Both the position numbers and the translations under genes were made by a program. Shown here one piece after another: positions 21,576-33,660 of a DNA stretch of 64,000 nucleotides; position 1 is the stretch's first letter; every line of letters starts with the position of its first letter. The notes below the pieces were generated by a model that did not search any database, was not told the origin of the DNA, and saw nothing but the letters and a program-made list of their open reading frames with translations. This stretch comes from Micrasema longulum (taxonomy: Eukaryota > Arthropoda > Insecta > Trichoptera > Brachycentridae): the NCBI GenBank assembly GCA_022494885.1, contig JAGVSM010003593.1, positions 1 through 64,000 of the forward strand, read 5' to 3'.

Positions 21576-22743
21576 AGTCCAATAACACTTTACAGGAAAG
21601 ACAAAAAACTGAATAAGATATACGTCATGTTGTCTAGAAAATTTTGATATGTCATGTTAATATGAGTCGATTTGTGGCGCCTCTAGTGGGAGTTTGTCAA
21701 ACCTGAGTATGCAGGTCGATTCAGAAGGCTACAAAGCTTTTCACATACTTATCTCAATCTGGTGAAAACATGAGATTGGTCATGTTGTCGCTTAAGCGAT
21801 GATATGCATGCGTAGATACATCCATTGCTATGGATAAAACCTTAGAGTAAAACCTAATAAAGTCGCCCATATGGAGAAAAACCATCCTATGACCATAAAG
21901 TTAGCTACAGACTACAGAAATAGAACAGGCAGAATTGCAACGCTAACTGAAACCATCCGTTACACGTTTGTTGTTAAACTAAAAACCAAACCATAAATTT
22001 GGAACGCTTTTGTTCTATTCTATAGAGCTTACGGTTTCTCTACAGAATCATTACTCTGAGGATAAAACCAATAGCCAGAAACATTCCTGCAAACTTAAAT
22101 CGAAAACACATGTTTGTTTTTACATTTTTGTGTTATTGACCCATCTAAAACACCGAACATGAACAATTTAATACCACCTTTGCAAAATTCGTGGTTTAGA
22201 CACCTATAATAGTGTTCTTTTAATATATTGGAATAATCGGACATCACAAACACCATGTTAAAATTATAAGTTGTTGATTTGTTAAAGACTTCTACTTCTT
22301 TAATTACCTTATTGCCCGGAGTCAAGTTATGGTAGAGATTGGAACGAACTTCAGGCATCTGATCTAGTGTTTATGACATTACCATGGAACCACAACTCGT
22401 CATAAATGTATCATTCTTGAAATCTCGTGTTTTTCGTGACTTGAGAAATTATTGAAAAATTCTTTGTCAGGTGAAACGTATTGTTACTTTCTCGGTTAAA
22501 GCAAAGTTCACACCGGGACAATAGCGTCCTGTCCCAGCTGCGTGAACAGCCTCGACCACGCAGTACAGGACATTGGAACAATGCAACAAGTCGACTATAC
22601 TGGCGTGCAGAGCCTGAACCGACGCAACTCACATTGTGTCGTTTTGAGTTATTAATTGATTTGTAATCAGCATTTAAAATTAGCTTTTTGCAGTATTATG
22701 TTTTAATACTGCATTTTAACTGGTTTTGGGAATTTTTTTGCCT
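21576..22743. other. Intergenic; nothing recognised
   Basis: 22500-22600 holds a GC-richer segment with GGGACAATAGCGTCCTGTCC, related in wording to the tandem array that follows. No gene was found. Confidence 0.35.
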
Positions 22744-23171
22744 GCGGCGACTGATGCAAATTTGAAAATCTTGGTCCATTGTACTGTCCGCCAACTTTCT
22801 ATTCACTATAGAACAGTAGGTCCGAAGCTGGGACAAGACAGTATTGTCGTACCCTCGCGTGAACTATGCAATTATTAAGGACAATTTGTCTGCAGTGACA
22901 AATGCTAATTTGAAAATCGTGGTCCATTGTACTGTCCTCCAACTTTCTATTTACTTTAGGACAGTAGGTCCGAAGCGGGGACAAGAGAGTATTGTCGTAT
23001 CCTCGCGTGAACTATGCATTATTAATGACAATTTGTCTGCAGTGACAGATGCAAATTTGAAAATCGTGGTCCATTGTACTGTCCTCCAACATTCTATTCA
23101 CTCTAGGTCCGAAGCTGGGACAACAAGACAGTATTGTCCTATCCTCGTGTAAACTATGCATTATTAATGAC
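22744..23171 (+). repeat. Tandem array, three ~147-bp units
   Basis: Units are phased by ATGC(A/T)AATTTGAAAATC at 22754, 22902 and 23049 (periods 148 and 147). Each also has TGGTCCATTGTACTGTCC and GGTCCGAAGC, then ACAAGA, CAGTATTGTC and GTGAACTATGCA. The third unit has a deletion of about 10 bases near 23105. Confidence 0.88.
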
Positions 23172-24355
23172 GATTAATTATATAAAAAACTAAAGACAAT
23201 TAATATCATTCTAATAAATGCATTATGGTTTATTTTAAATCTCTTAATACACAATATCTTTCACAAATCAACAAAAGGCATTTAAAATGGTAACAGAGTT
23301 CTTCTGAGGATGAGGATTTAAAACAAATTTAATATACACAATGTTACTAACATTACATGATAAAAGAATTATTATTAAAAATATATTTCAAATATTTTAG
23401 TAAAAGATTTAGATTTACTGTTATATCAATATAAATATAGAGAAATAAGTGAAACTTAACACAGAGAAACTGACAAAAGTTAGTTTTAATACTGTCATAA
23501 TTATATAAAAACACTATTTTGAAAAAGAATGACGTAGAATTCAAAAAATTATGTCATATAGGAATCTAGCGGCATTCCCAGTGCGTATGTTAGATGTTGG
23601 TCGTGTGATTATTTTGTAGGTATTCGTAAAACACATTGAAATGTACGCGCTACGAGGTTGATTTAAAAATGGGAGGTTTTTAATTTAAATAAATAAGTAA
23701 ACACCAAAAACAACAGAGTAAACAATGTTTAAATATATAAAAATGCTTAGGTAATAAATTATTAAATGTCTAGATCAAAATATTCGCAAATCTTTCACGA
23801 AACTTTCGAATCCCGCAAAAATGTATCTCGGTAATGTTTCCTAAAATGGCTTCAAACTTCTCTTGTTTCAAATTTGACATTTAACATTTGAATGACGTGT
23901 TCTTTTCTATTTTTAAACTAATGTCAAACTTTATCTTCTCCCTTTCTAATCAATCTCTTCACACTAAAATTAGATCTATTTGAATGTTTTCCCGAACCAA
24001 TTGTTTCTAAAATGTAATAGATTGCGGTATGGAAGCAATATTGAATATACTGTAGAAAAATGTGACTTTTACAAACATATTAATAATTGTGTAGTTCACT
24101 TGTGGTAATAGAAATTTAATATAAAATGTAAACAAATCGATTCTGTATATTTTGTATATTTTATGTAATTATTTATACTTAACACACTTTAATTGTCTTT
24201 AGCCAGTGTCAAAATTATTTAAGTTATGTTATTTTTCTCAATTTACAAAAATAACACCAAATATTATTAGAAAATAACAATTTCCATATAAAATGATTTA
24301 TGAGAAAGTTTAGTGCTTGGGGATATTTAATATTAAAAATATTTTTTTATAATTT
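23172..24355. other. Intergenic AT-rich DNA, nothing recognised
   Basis: No coding, RNA or repeat signal was supported. Confidence 0.4.
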
Positions 24356-25160
24356 GACAGGGACTTTTCACGGAAGGTGTTATCGGAGTACGGAGTAAGC
24401 GGAAATCTGACACGGGCTATTGCTTCTCTGTATAAAGACAGCACAGCATGTGTGAGGGTAAATGGATCATACACATCGTGGTTTGACATTCATAAAGGAG
24501 TCAAGCAGTGATGTGTGATGTCACCATGGCTGTTCAACGTGTATATCGATAACTGTATGAAAGAAAGATATTGAAAGGAGGGTGAGTGCCGGGAACAGGG
24601 TGAACGGTGCACTGAAATCTACAGTGGCAAACAAATGTTTAGCGCAGGAGGCTAATCTAGCTGTTCACAATTTAGTTCTAGCGCCAACTCTAATGTATGG
24701 GAGCGAAGTATGGAATTGGAAAAATGACGATGAAAGTAGGTTAAATGCTGTCAAAATGCGATCTCTCAGGCAAATGTGTGGTAAAACCATGTATGATAGG
24801 TGCACAAATGTCGAGATCCGTAAACTGTGTAAGGCTGAGACATGCATTATCGACAGAATCAAGAAAGGGGTGCTGCGTCGGTTTGGACATGTAGAGCGAA
24901 TGGACAGCGAAAGAAAGGCTAAAAGGATCTACGATGCGAATGTTGACGAATGCAGAAAACGAGGAAGACCGAGAAAGACATGGCGCAATCAAGTCCATCA
25001 AATACTTGACGATGGACATGTCAAAAGCAGGAATAAACGAGATGAGAAGATGTATGAATGTAGTGGAAGCGAGGTCTGTATGCAAAGATAGAGTGATATG
25101 GCGTTCTATCCTCTCTGCCTACCCCTACGGAGAAACAGCGTGATGGTTTGTTGTTGTTGT
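24356..25160 (+). mobile_element. RTE-like LINE with internal deletion, GTT-repeat tail
   Basis: Part one (24356-24558) encodes reverse transcriptase residues VRVNGSYTSWFDIHKGVKQ and, after a stop, SPWLFNVYIDN. It jumps at about 24559 to the C-terminal part: KKDIERR-like residues, LAPTLMYGSEVWNW, GVLRRFGHVERMDSERK and RSILSAYPYGETA. The YADD box region is deleted. The tail is GGTTTGTTGTTGTTG. Confidence 0.85.
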
Positions 25161-25640
25161 ATGAAAGAACTGAAAGGCTTAAAAATGGGTGATTTAACTG
25201 TCAATTGTCTTTTGTACGCTGATGATGCCGTGCTTCTTGCTAACAACAAAGAGGAACTGCAATTCTTGGTAACAAAGGTCTACGATGTATGCGAGGGAAG
25301 CGATTTGCTGATGAATGTCGATAAATCAAATGTAATGGTTTTTGAAAGAAATGAAAGTATGACTAAATGTGAAATCACCGTGAATGGGATAAAACAGATA
25401 GAGGAATTTGAATGACCGAGAAAGATATTGAAAGGAGGGTGGTGCCGGGAACAGAGTGAACGGTGCACTTAAATCAACCTTGGCAAATAAATGTTTGTCG
25501 CAAGAGGCAACATTAGAAGTTCACAATGGAGTTCTGGTCCCGACCCTGATTTGTGGGAGCGAAGTATGGACTTTGAGCGAAGTAATGCTGTCGAAATGCC
25601 ATCTCTCTGTGTGGTAAAACTATGTACGATAGATGCATAT
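25161..25640 (+). mobile_element. Second RTE-like LINE piece carrying the YADD box
   Basis: The open frame to 25415 encodes MKELKGLKMGDLTVNCLLYA followed by DDAVLLANNKEEL (catalytic YADD) and MNVDKSNVMVFERN. A frameshift follows, then VPTLICGSEVW-like residues (25530-25570). It begins exactly where the neighbour's deletion begins (TATGAAAGAA). Confidence 0.82.
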
Positions 25641-26109
25641 GTGTGTGGTAATAATACAATACCTACATTTTTAATTTTGGCTTAGTTTGATAGTTTATTG
25701 ACAAATAAAACAATTTAAAATCCAAGTTCTCAGTATTTTGTTGAAGTATTTTTGGGTTCTTAATAAAACAGAGGTAATAAATGTATTTTTTAGGTACCTA
25801 TTATTTTGCCAAACTATCTTAAGCTACGGTTTCCTAAGAGAGTGTTGCCGTCATCTAGATCTAGGCACTAGATACAGCGCTAAGCACTTGTGTTACATTC
25901 AACAAGTTCCGGAACCTAATTTGTAGTCAGTAAATGTGAAGCAGCGTAAAAGGCGCGACATACAGCTTTGAATTCACAGTAAACTGGCATTAACAGTTAG
26001 TCTTTTTTACACTACTGCGCGCTTTGCACGGCAGTGCTGACGCGATGATGCCTTTAATCAGAACATAATTTCAACTATTTTTCTATGAAACATAATTTCT
26101 ATTTAATTA

Positions 26110-26530
26110 TCTTCTTCTTCTTCACGTGTCATGTCGGGTCCCCCCGACGTTGACGATCACTTGGGAGAAAGCTTCCCTATCCTGAGCAGTGCGAAACAGT
26201 CCCTCCACAGTTCTAATCCTGGTCCATGCTCGGATGTTTCGATGCCAGGAAAGGTAGACTTTCCGACTTCGTGACAAGCTGAAGTATGGCATATTTATCA
26301 CCTCTCAACACATGGCCAAAATATGAAATCTTACGGAGCTTAACAGTGGTAAATAGTTCTCTATTAGTATTGGCTCTTCATTGTTGGTTACCATATCAGT
26401 CCAAGATATTCTTAACATTCTACGGTGGATCCATATTTCAAATGCTTCAAGGCGGTTTATAATATTAACTTTTAGAGTCCACGCCTCTACATCGTATAGT
26501 AAGACAGACCATATATAACATTTGACCATT
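26110..26530 (-). mobile_element. RTE-like LINE, C-terminal
   Basis: The minus strand encodes VKCYIWSVLLYDVEAWTLKV and RLEAFEIWIHRRMLRISWTD, then after a frameshift the sequence complementary to 26150-26330. Same family as 15236-15760 and 36330-36520. Confidence 0.82.
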
Positions 26531-28282
26531 AATTATACCTCAGTGGAATTGGACTGAAAAAACATCGAAATTGAAAAACTCTGTAGCATGTTTTTTTAAA
26601 CATCTCTCTCCTCTGAATGACAGTTTTTAACTTCCGATGACTCCTCATCCTCCAAATATCGTACTCACAATTCATAATGCTAAATATGTCTAGATTGTCC
26701 ATTTTTTGCCGTAGTACGTCTCAGTTTTAAAAAAAATAGGTTCTCCCTTTAACTTTCAACATACTGTGTGAGAAAACTCCCTCAAGCCACTGTGTGGTAA
26801 CCTGAGGTTAGGAAATGATTGCCTGATAATCAGTATCTTTTCTCATTAAAATTACATGTGGATCTTGCTTAGTGATCTAATAAAATTACATCTCTTTCTC
26901 TCGAACGAATGTTTCATATATTTGTCTCGGGGTACTCGATATTTTGTCATTTTTAGGCTGTATTGTTACGCCCACCGCGTCACGATACTAATGGCATCGC
27001 TTTCTTAGGAAACCGCAGCTTAGTATGTAAATTAAAAATCGACCATCGACAAAAGCAATAAAAAATATAAGACCAAATTCTTGAAACAGAAAGGGTATTT
27101 ATGATACGCAGCATAGAAAAGATGTATTTTTCATTTAATAAAATGATCTATTTATCATTTTTTACATACTGTGTGCATTGATTAAATCTTGGTGGTCCTA
27201 ATTTAATATTTATGTGTCTAAATTATGATAATCTAATAGACACTCATATAGAAATTATCAATAGGCACTTATATTGTTCTTAGAATAAAAAAATATAGTT
27301 TTGAAAAGAAACTTGATATTACAGTAAACAAATTGTTAGTTTTCATACTAATATTTAACTAGCAGAAAAGTTATACCGGCACGATCGCTTTGTCTCAAGG
27401 TCCCGTCTGTACGTGTTCACACGAGGACAATGCGGCCGCGCGCGGTGGTGGGGGTAATCATTGTTCCGCGGAGATAGCATGCCCGTCTATCTCGGTGGCG
27501 ATGGGACTTTTTTCGTCCTGCAAATTGCTGTTTACACGTGGACAATGATTGAGTCCCGGATCAAAATAATATTGTACTGTCTACATGTAAACAGCGTACA
27601 ATTTTCTTTTATGTAGTGAAAAATACCACAAATCAAATTAAGTGGTTAAAATACAAAGTGCTTTTAATATTATTGAAATACACAAACGTACGTGAAAAAC
27701 GCCATATTAATTAACCATAGGAATGAAAAATATTAGATAAATAGATTATTATATGGTATTTTCCCTCGATTTATTCAAAATATGTGTAAGGAAAGTTGCA
27801 TACATATATATTTCCTATTCTATTCTACAAAATATTCATTTGATAGGATAGATTAAGACAAGCGTTTCTAGTTTAAAGGGTCCTGTCAAAGCATTACAAA
27901 CTGTATGTATTATAAAACTCACCTAACCTAACCTTACCCAACTTGATAAATTGTGACATTTGCTATATTATTAGTTATTGTATCAAAAGTTGATTCAATT
28001 GGTTCTGGAAAATGTATTTGAATATTCTAATTTGATTATATAATATTAGAATTACATTATATTTATAAAAAAATGCCTTTTTGGATGAGTAATGTCGCGA
28101 TATATAAAGTATGACTATGGAAATATAAAAGCTTGATGTAAAATTGTACATTAATAATTTCAAACAATATCACAAATAAAAGTATTTGCATCATAAATGT
28201 GTTCTTAATTCATTTGGAGGGCACTCGGCAAAAATGGGTCCATTGCATTTATTAGATTTTCCAGATATTAATGCCATTCGTC
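26531..28282. other. Intergenic; no gene seen
   Basis: A GC-rich patch lies at 27370-27600 (GCGGCCGCGCGCGGTGGTGG), with words resembling the 22.5-23.1 kb region (GTTTACACGTGGACAAT). An (AACCT)n island is at 27920-27945. No open frame is convincing. Confidence 0.4.
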
Positions 28283-28532
28283 GACCTCGTGGTGTAATGG
28301 TCAGTGCGTTTGCCGGTAGGCAAGAGGTCTCGGATTCGATGCCCGACATGGTTGATATGAAATATTTATTTGAAAGGGTGTTTTCACACTAGAATATTTC
28401 ATAGTCCCTGGACTGGTACCTGAGGCGTAAGACTGATATCTTACCTTCATGTAACAAAATTGATTGCTGCAATTGGTGTACCAATGCAGTGCCATATGCA
28501 CCATCAGGTGCGGAAAGGGAATGATTATGAAT
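28283..28532 (+). mobile_element. tRNA-derived SINE, near full length (~250 bp)
   Basis: The head is GACCTCGTGGTGTAATGGTC (A box), then GGATTCGATGCCCGAC (B box). The body contains CACACTAGAATATTTCATAG and TAGTCCCTGGACTGGTACC. The tail is ACCAATGCAGTGCC, then GGTGCGGAAAGGGAATGA. This is the best copy for defining the family in this window. Confidence 0.88.
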
Positions 28533-28914
28533 GTCATAATTTCTGATAGAAAGCTTTTTCTGTTTTTTTGTTATTTAACAAATACGTAAATGTATGACGA
28601 CGGAATACCGAAATCCTTAACCCAGAATTTATAATATTTATAGGGATATTTAAAGTTATTAGAAGCAATGTGACGCAGTGTACTAGCTACAGATTACCAG
28701 GAAAGGAGAGTTATTAAATATACGAACCCAGTATCGCACAAACAAGGGTTTTCAATCTTCTTTTGGCTCTCCTGCAAAATTCATTATTTGCCAATGAGCC
28801 TGTTTTCGCTATGTACCCACCCTCATGTGTTTTTAAACTTTTATCATTGTTCTCCTTCATTATGTGTCCTCTTTTTTTCCACATTTGCTTCTAAGTGGAG
28901 CATGTGAACACGGT

Positions 28915-28990
28915 GATGTCCACACAACCTAGACGCCTCCAGGAGACCCTGTCGCCAGCCAGCATTCTCGCTTTCTCCCACTTAATTCTC
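28915..28990 (-). mobile_element. LINE C-terminal scrap
   Basis: The minus-strand residues WEKARMLAGDRVSWRRLG resemble the final A.DR..WR motif of RTE-like proteins. It is too short for a firm call. Confidence 0.35.
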
Positions 28991-29334
28991 ACGTCACTTA
29001 ATTCTGACGAATAGAGCACATCACACAAAGATCATCATTGGCAGCCTTTCAGGATGGCGGGAGCCTGCAGGTATGAAGAAGAGGCAACTTGGGTTTTAAG
29101 GCTAGGGTAACCATTTTAAAACTAAGGGATGCCTGTACAGGGTGCCAGAAATGCCAGATTTTTCAGTAAAATGCCTGTCGTGGATAAAGGGGAGGTAGCT
29201 GTTATTGTTTCTAAAATCTTAAATGACCAATTAAACATGTCTGTCAACAATGCCGCCCGCCAACCTGTCAAGACCTTAAAATGCCTGTCAAATGTGGCAA
29301 ACACCGATTATTTTAATCTTTTATAAAGCCTGTT

Positions 29335-30055
29335 AATACAGCATCCCTGAAAATAGGCTTGAAAATGAATGCTTCAAAAACTCAAGTAATGAGTGATGCA
29401 AACCAATCATGTAACATCTTAGTAAATGGAGAAATAATTGAAAAGATTGATAGTTATATATACTTAGGACATGAAATAAAGCTCGGTAAAGATAATAAAG
29501 AGGTCAAAATAGGAAGAAGGCGAGGTTTAGCCATGGGCCGCCTTTAGTAAGCTCTCATATATCCTAAAATCTCCGAAGTATTTAATTTACTTAAAGAAGA
29601 AACTTTTTGATGCTTGTGTTCTCCCTGTACTGATATATGGTTGTGAAACTTTTGTGTTCACGAAAAAAAATTTACACAAATTATCAGTGACACAGAGAGC
29701 CATGGAAAGGAGAATGCTGGGTATTTCGTTGAGACAGAAAAACCAATACATGGATTAGAGCGAGAACAAAGATCACCGATGTGGTCCATAGGGCTGCCAA
29801 CCAGAAATGGAGCTGGGCTGGTCATATAGCCAGAATCACAGACTCTAGATGGACCAAAAAAGTCCTGGAATGGCGACCCAGAACGGGTAGAAGAAGTGTC
29901 GGCAGGCCTCAGACAAGGTGGTCTGATGACATAAGACGAGTTGCAGGAAGTGGTTGGATGCGGTTGGCTCAGGATAGGGAAATATGGAGACTAAAGGGGG
30001 AGGCCTATGTTCAACATTGGACAAGAGACGGCTGATGATGATGATGATGATGGTG
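29335..30055 (+). mobile_element. 5'-truncated RTE-like LINE with target-site duplication and GAT-repeat tail
   Basis: It encodes KMNASKTQVM, IDSYIYLGHEIKLGKDNKE, VLIYGCETFVFTKK-like residues, TQRAMERRMLGISLRQ and the tail RWTKKVLEWRPRTGRRSVGR to LKGEAYVQHWTRDG. Stops and frameshifts lie near 29548 and 29750. ATAAAGCCTGTT occurs at 29323-29334 and 30056-30067. The 3' end is GATGATGATGATGATGATGG. Confidence 0.88.
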
Positions 30056-30896
30056 ATAAAGCCTGTTGAAGTGTGGGCTGTAAGTATAATTTCGCTAAAG
30101 TAAAATGCCGTCTTTCTGTTGTGAACTATTGACTCCAGTCCTTATCTACATTAAATTGGACAAACTCAAAATATTGTTGCCATGCAGGTAAACGTCGTTT
30201 TGCGCCGGTTCTATTTGCGCCGATTTACAATGCCGGTTGGTGCCGGCGCGGCGTGGGATTCCCCGGTTCGGCCGACACCTGACGACAGTACGCACCGCGA
30301 TTCTAATAGCAGACACACTTTTACGCGTTGTTTTATTATATTATCGTGTACACGAACAGCCTATTTTGTGTGTGAAATTGTTTCCGAGTTAGTTTTCGTT
30401 TTGTTTTTAAGAAAAATAAAAAGGTATTATTACATTTTTTATTTTATTATTATTGAAATTAAAAGAATATTCAAATATTTGTAGTTCATGCTATGATTCT
30501 GCAAAAAAGGAAGCAACAATTAAAGCTTATGAAATTGGAATCTTTTTTCAAAAATTGTGAGAATTTAATTTAGTACTGACAAACTGGTGAGTTAGTATTT
30601 ATTATTAAAAATTCATTATTTATATCTAGAGATTATTATTTATTTTGTAAACGAATTTAAACTGTATTTATTAAATACATTTACAATTTGTTTTGAATAT
30701 ATATTGGGGTGGCGATTATAATTTTATGTGGGTATTATTTGACTGAATCGTTGATCTGTGTTAATATATTTGCGGGGTGAGAAAATATGCGTTTGCGTGA
30801 TGATGGCAGATGCGAACAAGAACGGTATGCGGCCAAATAAACTACAGCAGACAAAAATCCTACCTTTAGGAAGTCGGGAAACGGAATCAGGGACAG

Positions 30897-30989
30897 GAAT
30901 CCGGATTCTATCTCCAAGTCCTGGCTCTGAAGCCAGGACTTGGAGATAGAAAAAGGGAAACATTACCCTGAGGTAATGTTTCCCTTTTT
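30897..30989. repeat. Three abutting perfect palindromes
   Basis: GAATCCGGATTC at 30897-30908; a hairpin with 20-bp arms at 30907-30926 and 30931-30950 around CTGA; a hairpin with 18-bp arms at 30950-30967 and 30972-30989, also around CTGA. All arms are perfect, and neighbouring structures share one or two bases. Confidence 0.9.
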
Positions 30990-31509
30990 CGGTGAACACA
31001 GCACTTTCACTATAGTTATTCGGGAAATATAAAGATGAATATGGCGGCGCGGCGGTCAGAAAATGTAAAGGTGTTCAGATGCGGGCAGATGATTAAAGGA
31101 CGAGCAGATGCGGGCAGATAAAGTTACGAAAAATGCGGTAGTTGACAATTCAAATTATCAAGAGGAAAAAATGTGATTGTTGATGTTGATTGCTATAGAT
31201 ATGGAAAATTGTTCTCATAGCAACCTTAGCTACCCTTGGCCATAGAGACGAGGAGAATAAACAAACATTGAAAGTTGGGAGATCACAGGATGGGTAGGAT
31301 AGGCGGACCTTCATCCACTGGCGGTCCATCCAGCCACAAACCACTCAATCCCACAAACCACTCGCCCAACCATATAGGATAGGTTAAATAAACATGTTAG
31401 ATTATTATTATTAATAATAATACACCAGCAGCTATTAAGCTCATGCTTATCAATATCATATATCAAGTGTACATGGTTATTAAACATTATACATTGCTGT
31501 GTGCATCGA

Positions 31510-31860
31510 GTTAACATTAACTGAACTAGCACCAATCACTTCCTCGGGAAGGCCATTCCATTTCTCCACGACTCGGTTTGTCAGGAAGTTCTTCCTGGGG
31601 TTGGATCAGAAGGAGGCAGTGTTGAGTTTCAATGAATGACCTCTGAGATGGCGGTTTTCATTCATAGTGAACATTGATTTCAACTCGGGTACATTATATT
31701 GATCAGTTAAGATCGAGTCACCACGCTGCCTCCGCTCTTCCAGTAAACTTAACCCGAGCTCCCTTAAGCGGTCCTCGTGTGATCTATTTCTTAGAGAAAC
31801 TACCATTTTAGTTGCTCTTCTCTGGACTTTCTCCGACAACACTACGTCTTTTTTTAATTT
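31510..31860 (-). mobile_element. CR1/L2-like LINE fragment
   Basis: The minus strand encodes SEKVQRRATKMVVSLRNRSH and EDRLRELGLSLLEERRQRGD, the standard VQRRATK..L..YE.RL..L.L..LE.RR.RGD motif of CR1-type reverse transcriptases, then NRHLRGHSLKLNTASF. Confidence 0.88.
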
Positions 31861-32576
31861 AAAATTAGCCCTATTTAGGGCCTCCAGATTTGGTAGGCAT
31901 ACTCCAGTTGTTTTTAGAATTTTGACACAGAACCTAACCTTAAATTTTCCATTATATTTGCGTGTTCATTTTGCCCAAAAATTTTTTACGCCAGTGTCTC
32001 GTAACAGAACCCGGGCGTAAAATGACGTTTACCTGTATCAATAAATCAATTTAGAGGCGTTGATTTCATGAATTTTTTGCAATTAAATGAATATAAGGTA
32101 TCCGTCGCCAGATATTGAGCCACTATCCGGTATCCGGCCAGATATTAAATTGGGCCGGATAGGCCAGATACCGGATATCTATTTCATCTTTAATTATTAT
32201 ATTGAAAAAAAAACAATTTTACCTTATAATAGTGTAACATATTTTTATTTTCTTACAACTAAGTAGAAATATATATTTTTACAATGTCATAGTTGTGAAT
32301 ATTGACACTTGACTGTACAAAACTGTTCAACAACAATCGTGATTGTTTTTATCATACATAACAATAAAATAAAATATATAAAAGAAATAGAGTGAACAAA
32401 ATCTCGTACTTTATAAATAATAAACCATCATGTCATTTCTATATAGACCTCTCTTCCTCTATCTATATTTATGCATTTTTTAACTGCGCAGAATGATTTC
32501 AACTATTTTTTTTATTATGTATTTTTGCGTTGTCCATTCACCATTTATCCATTTTGCTGATGATAAACAGCACGTT

Positions 32577-33538
32577 GATTAAACATGCCTACGAAAATGC
32601 TACCATGGATATAAAAGTAAACGACGATCTTAAGACGGAGAAAATCAAGATCAAAAAGGGTGTAAGAGAAGGTGACACGATACCTCCAAAACTTTTTACA
32701 TTAGCCTTAGAAGACGTCTTCAAGATGCTAAATTGGAATAACAAAGGCATAAAATAGATGGCCAGTATCTAAATCACCTCCGTTTTGCAGACGATATAGT
32801 AATAATAAGCGAAGAGGTAAATGAACTGGAATCTTTGGTAAAAGAATTATACGAAGCCTCTAGGAAGATCGGTCTGGAAATGAATATAGACAAAGCCAAG
32901 ATTTTGAGTCCAATACCTAGCAATACCGGAAGTAAAATTATCGGTGCTGTTGACGAGTACATTTACCTTGGGCACAAAATCAAATTGGGAAAATTTAATC
33001 AAACTGCGGAACTGCCTAGACGAATCGGGTTAAGTTGGGCTGCGTTTGGAAAGCTGAAACACGTTTTCAGAAATAAGGAAATCCCAAATAATCCGAAGGC
33101 CAAAGTCTACAACTCTCGTGTTCTGCCGGTGGCAACATACGGTCTTGAAACCATGTCACTCACTGCTAGAAGTGTTCACAAAATTAACCGCACTCAGCGG
33201 TCTATGGAAAGACAAATGTTGGGCGTCTCCTTAAGAGACCGAATAAGGAACAAGGAGATAAGTGACTGATATCGCAGAAAGAGTGGGAAGACAAAAGTGG
33301 CAGTGGGCGAGTCATATGACGTGACAAGAAGCCGATAGGTGGACCCCCAGAATACTAAACTGAAGACTCTACAGAAGTAAAAGGAAAGTAGGGAGACCAC
33401 AGAGGAGATGGACTGACGACGTCGTCGAACTCGTGGGCCATGGATGGAAACAGAGTGCCCAGGACAGAAGAACATGGAAAGATTTGGAAGGGGCCTATAT
33501 CCAGCAGTGGAGAGAAACGGGCTGATAAGAAGAAGAAG
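32577..33538 (+). mobile_element. 5'-truncated RTE-like LINE with target-site duplication and AAG-repeat tail
   Basis: It encodes KKGVREGDTIPPKLFTLALE, then after a frameshift HLRFADDIVIISEEVNELES (catalytic FADD), EYIYLGHKIKLGKFNQTAEL, VLPVATYGLETMSLTAR and RSMERQMLGVSLRDRIRN. More frameshifts follow. AAACAGCACGTT lies at 32565-32576 and 33539-33550. The 3' end is ATAAGAAGAAGAAG. Same family as 29335-30055. Confidence 0.88.
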
Positions 33539-33660
33539 AAACAGCACGTTCCGTAGAGAGTTGAATAAAAATAAATGGTGGATGGTGGTGCCATTTAGAA
33601 CAAATTTACTGTAATGGCTTTTCCCCAAATGGCACCAATTTATTATTACGATTTTTAAAT

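Larger units (their letters stand above)
30185..32035 (+). mobile_element. TIR DNA transposon, ~1.85 kb, non-autonomous
   Basis: The left end CAGGTAAACGTCGTTTTGCG at 30185 and right end CGTAAAATGACGTTTACCTG at 32035 form inverted repeats of about 22 bases. The first ~410 bases match 1-410 inverted. There is no transposase. A CR1-like LINE fragment (31510-31860) and a palindrome cluster (30897-30989) sit inside. No clear target duplication is seen, so the superfamily is unassigned. Confidence 0.7.

Noticed and set aside
22744..23171. CRISPR-like array
   Set aside because: The repeats are contiguous 147-bp units without unique spacers, and the DNA is eukaryotic.
28283..28352. Possible tRNA gene
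   Set aside because: A and B boxes are present, but the cloverleaf 3' half and discriminator are replaced by SINE body, and the same head recurs in several SINE copies.
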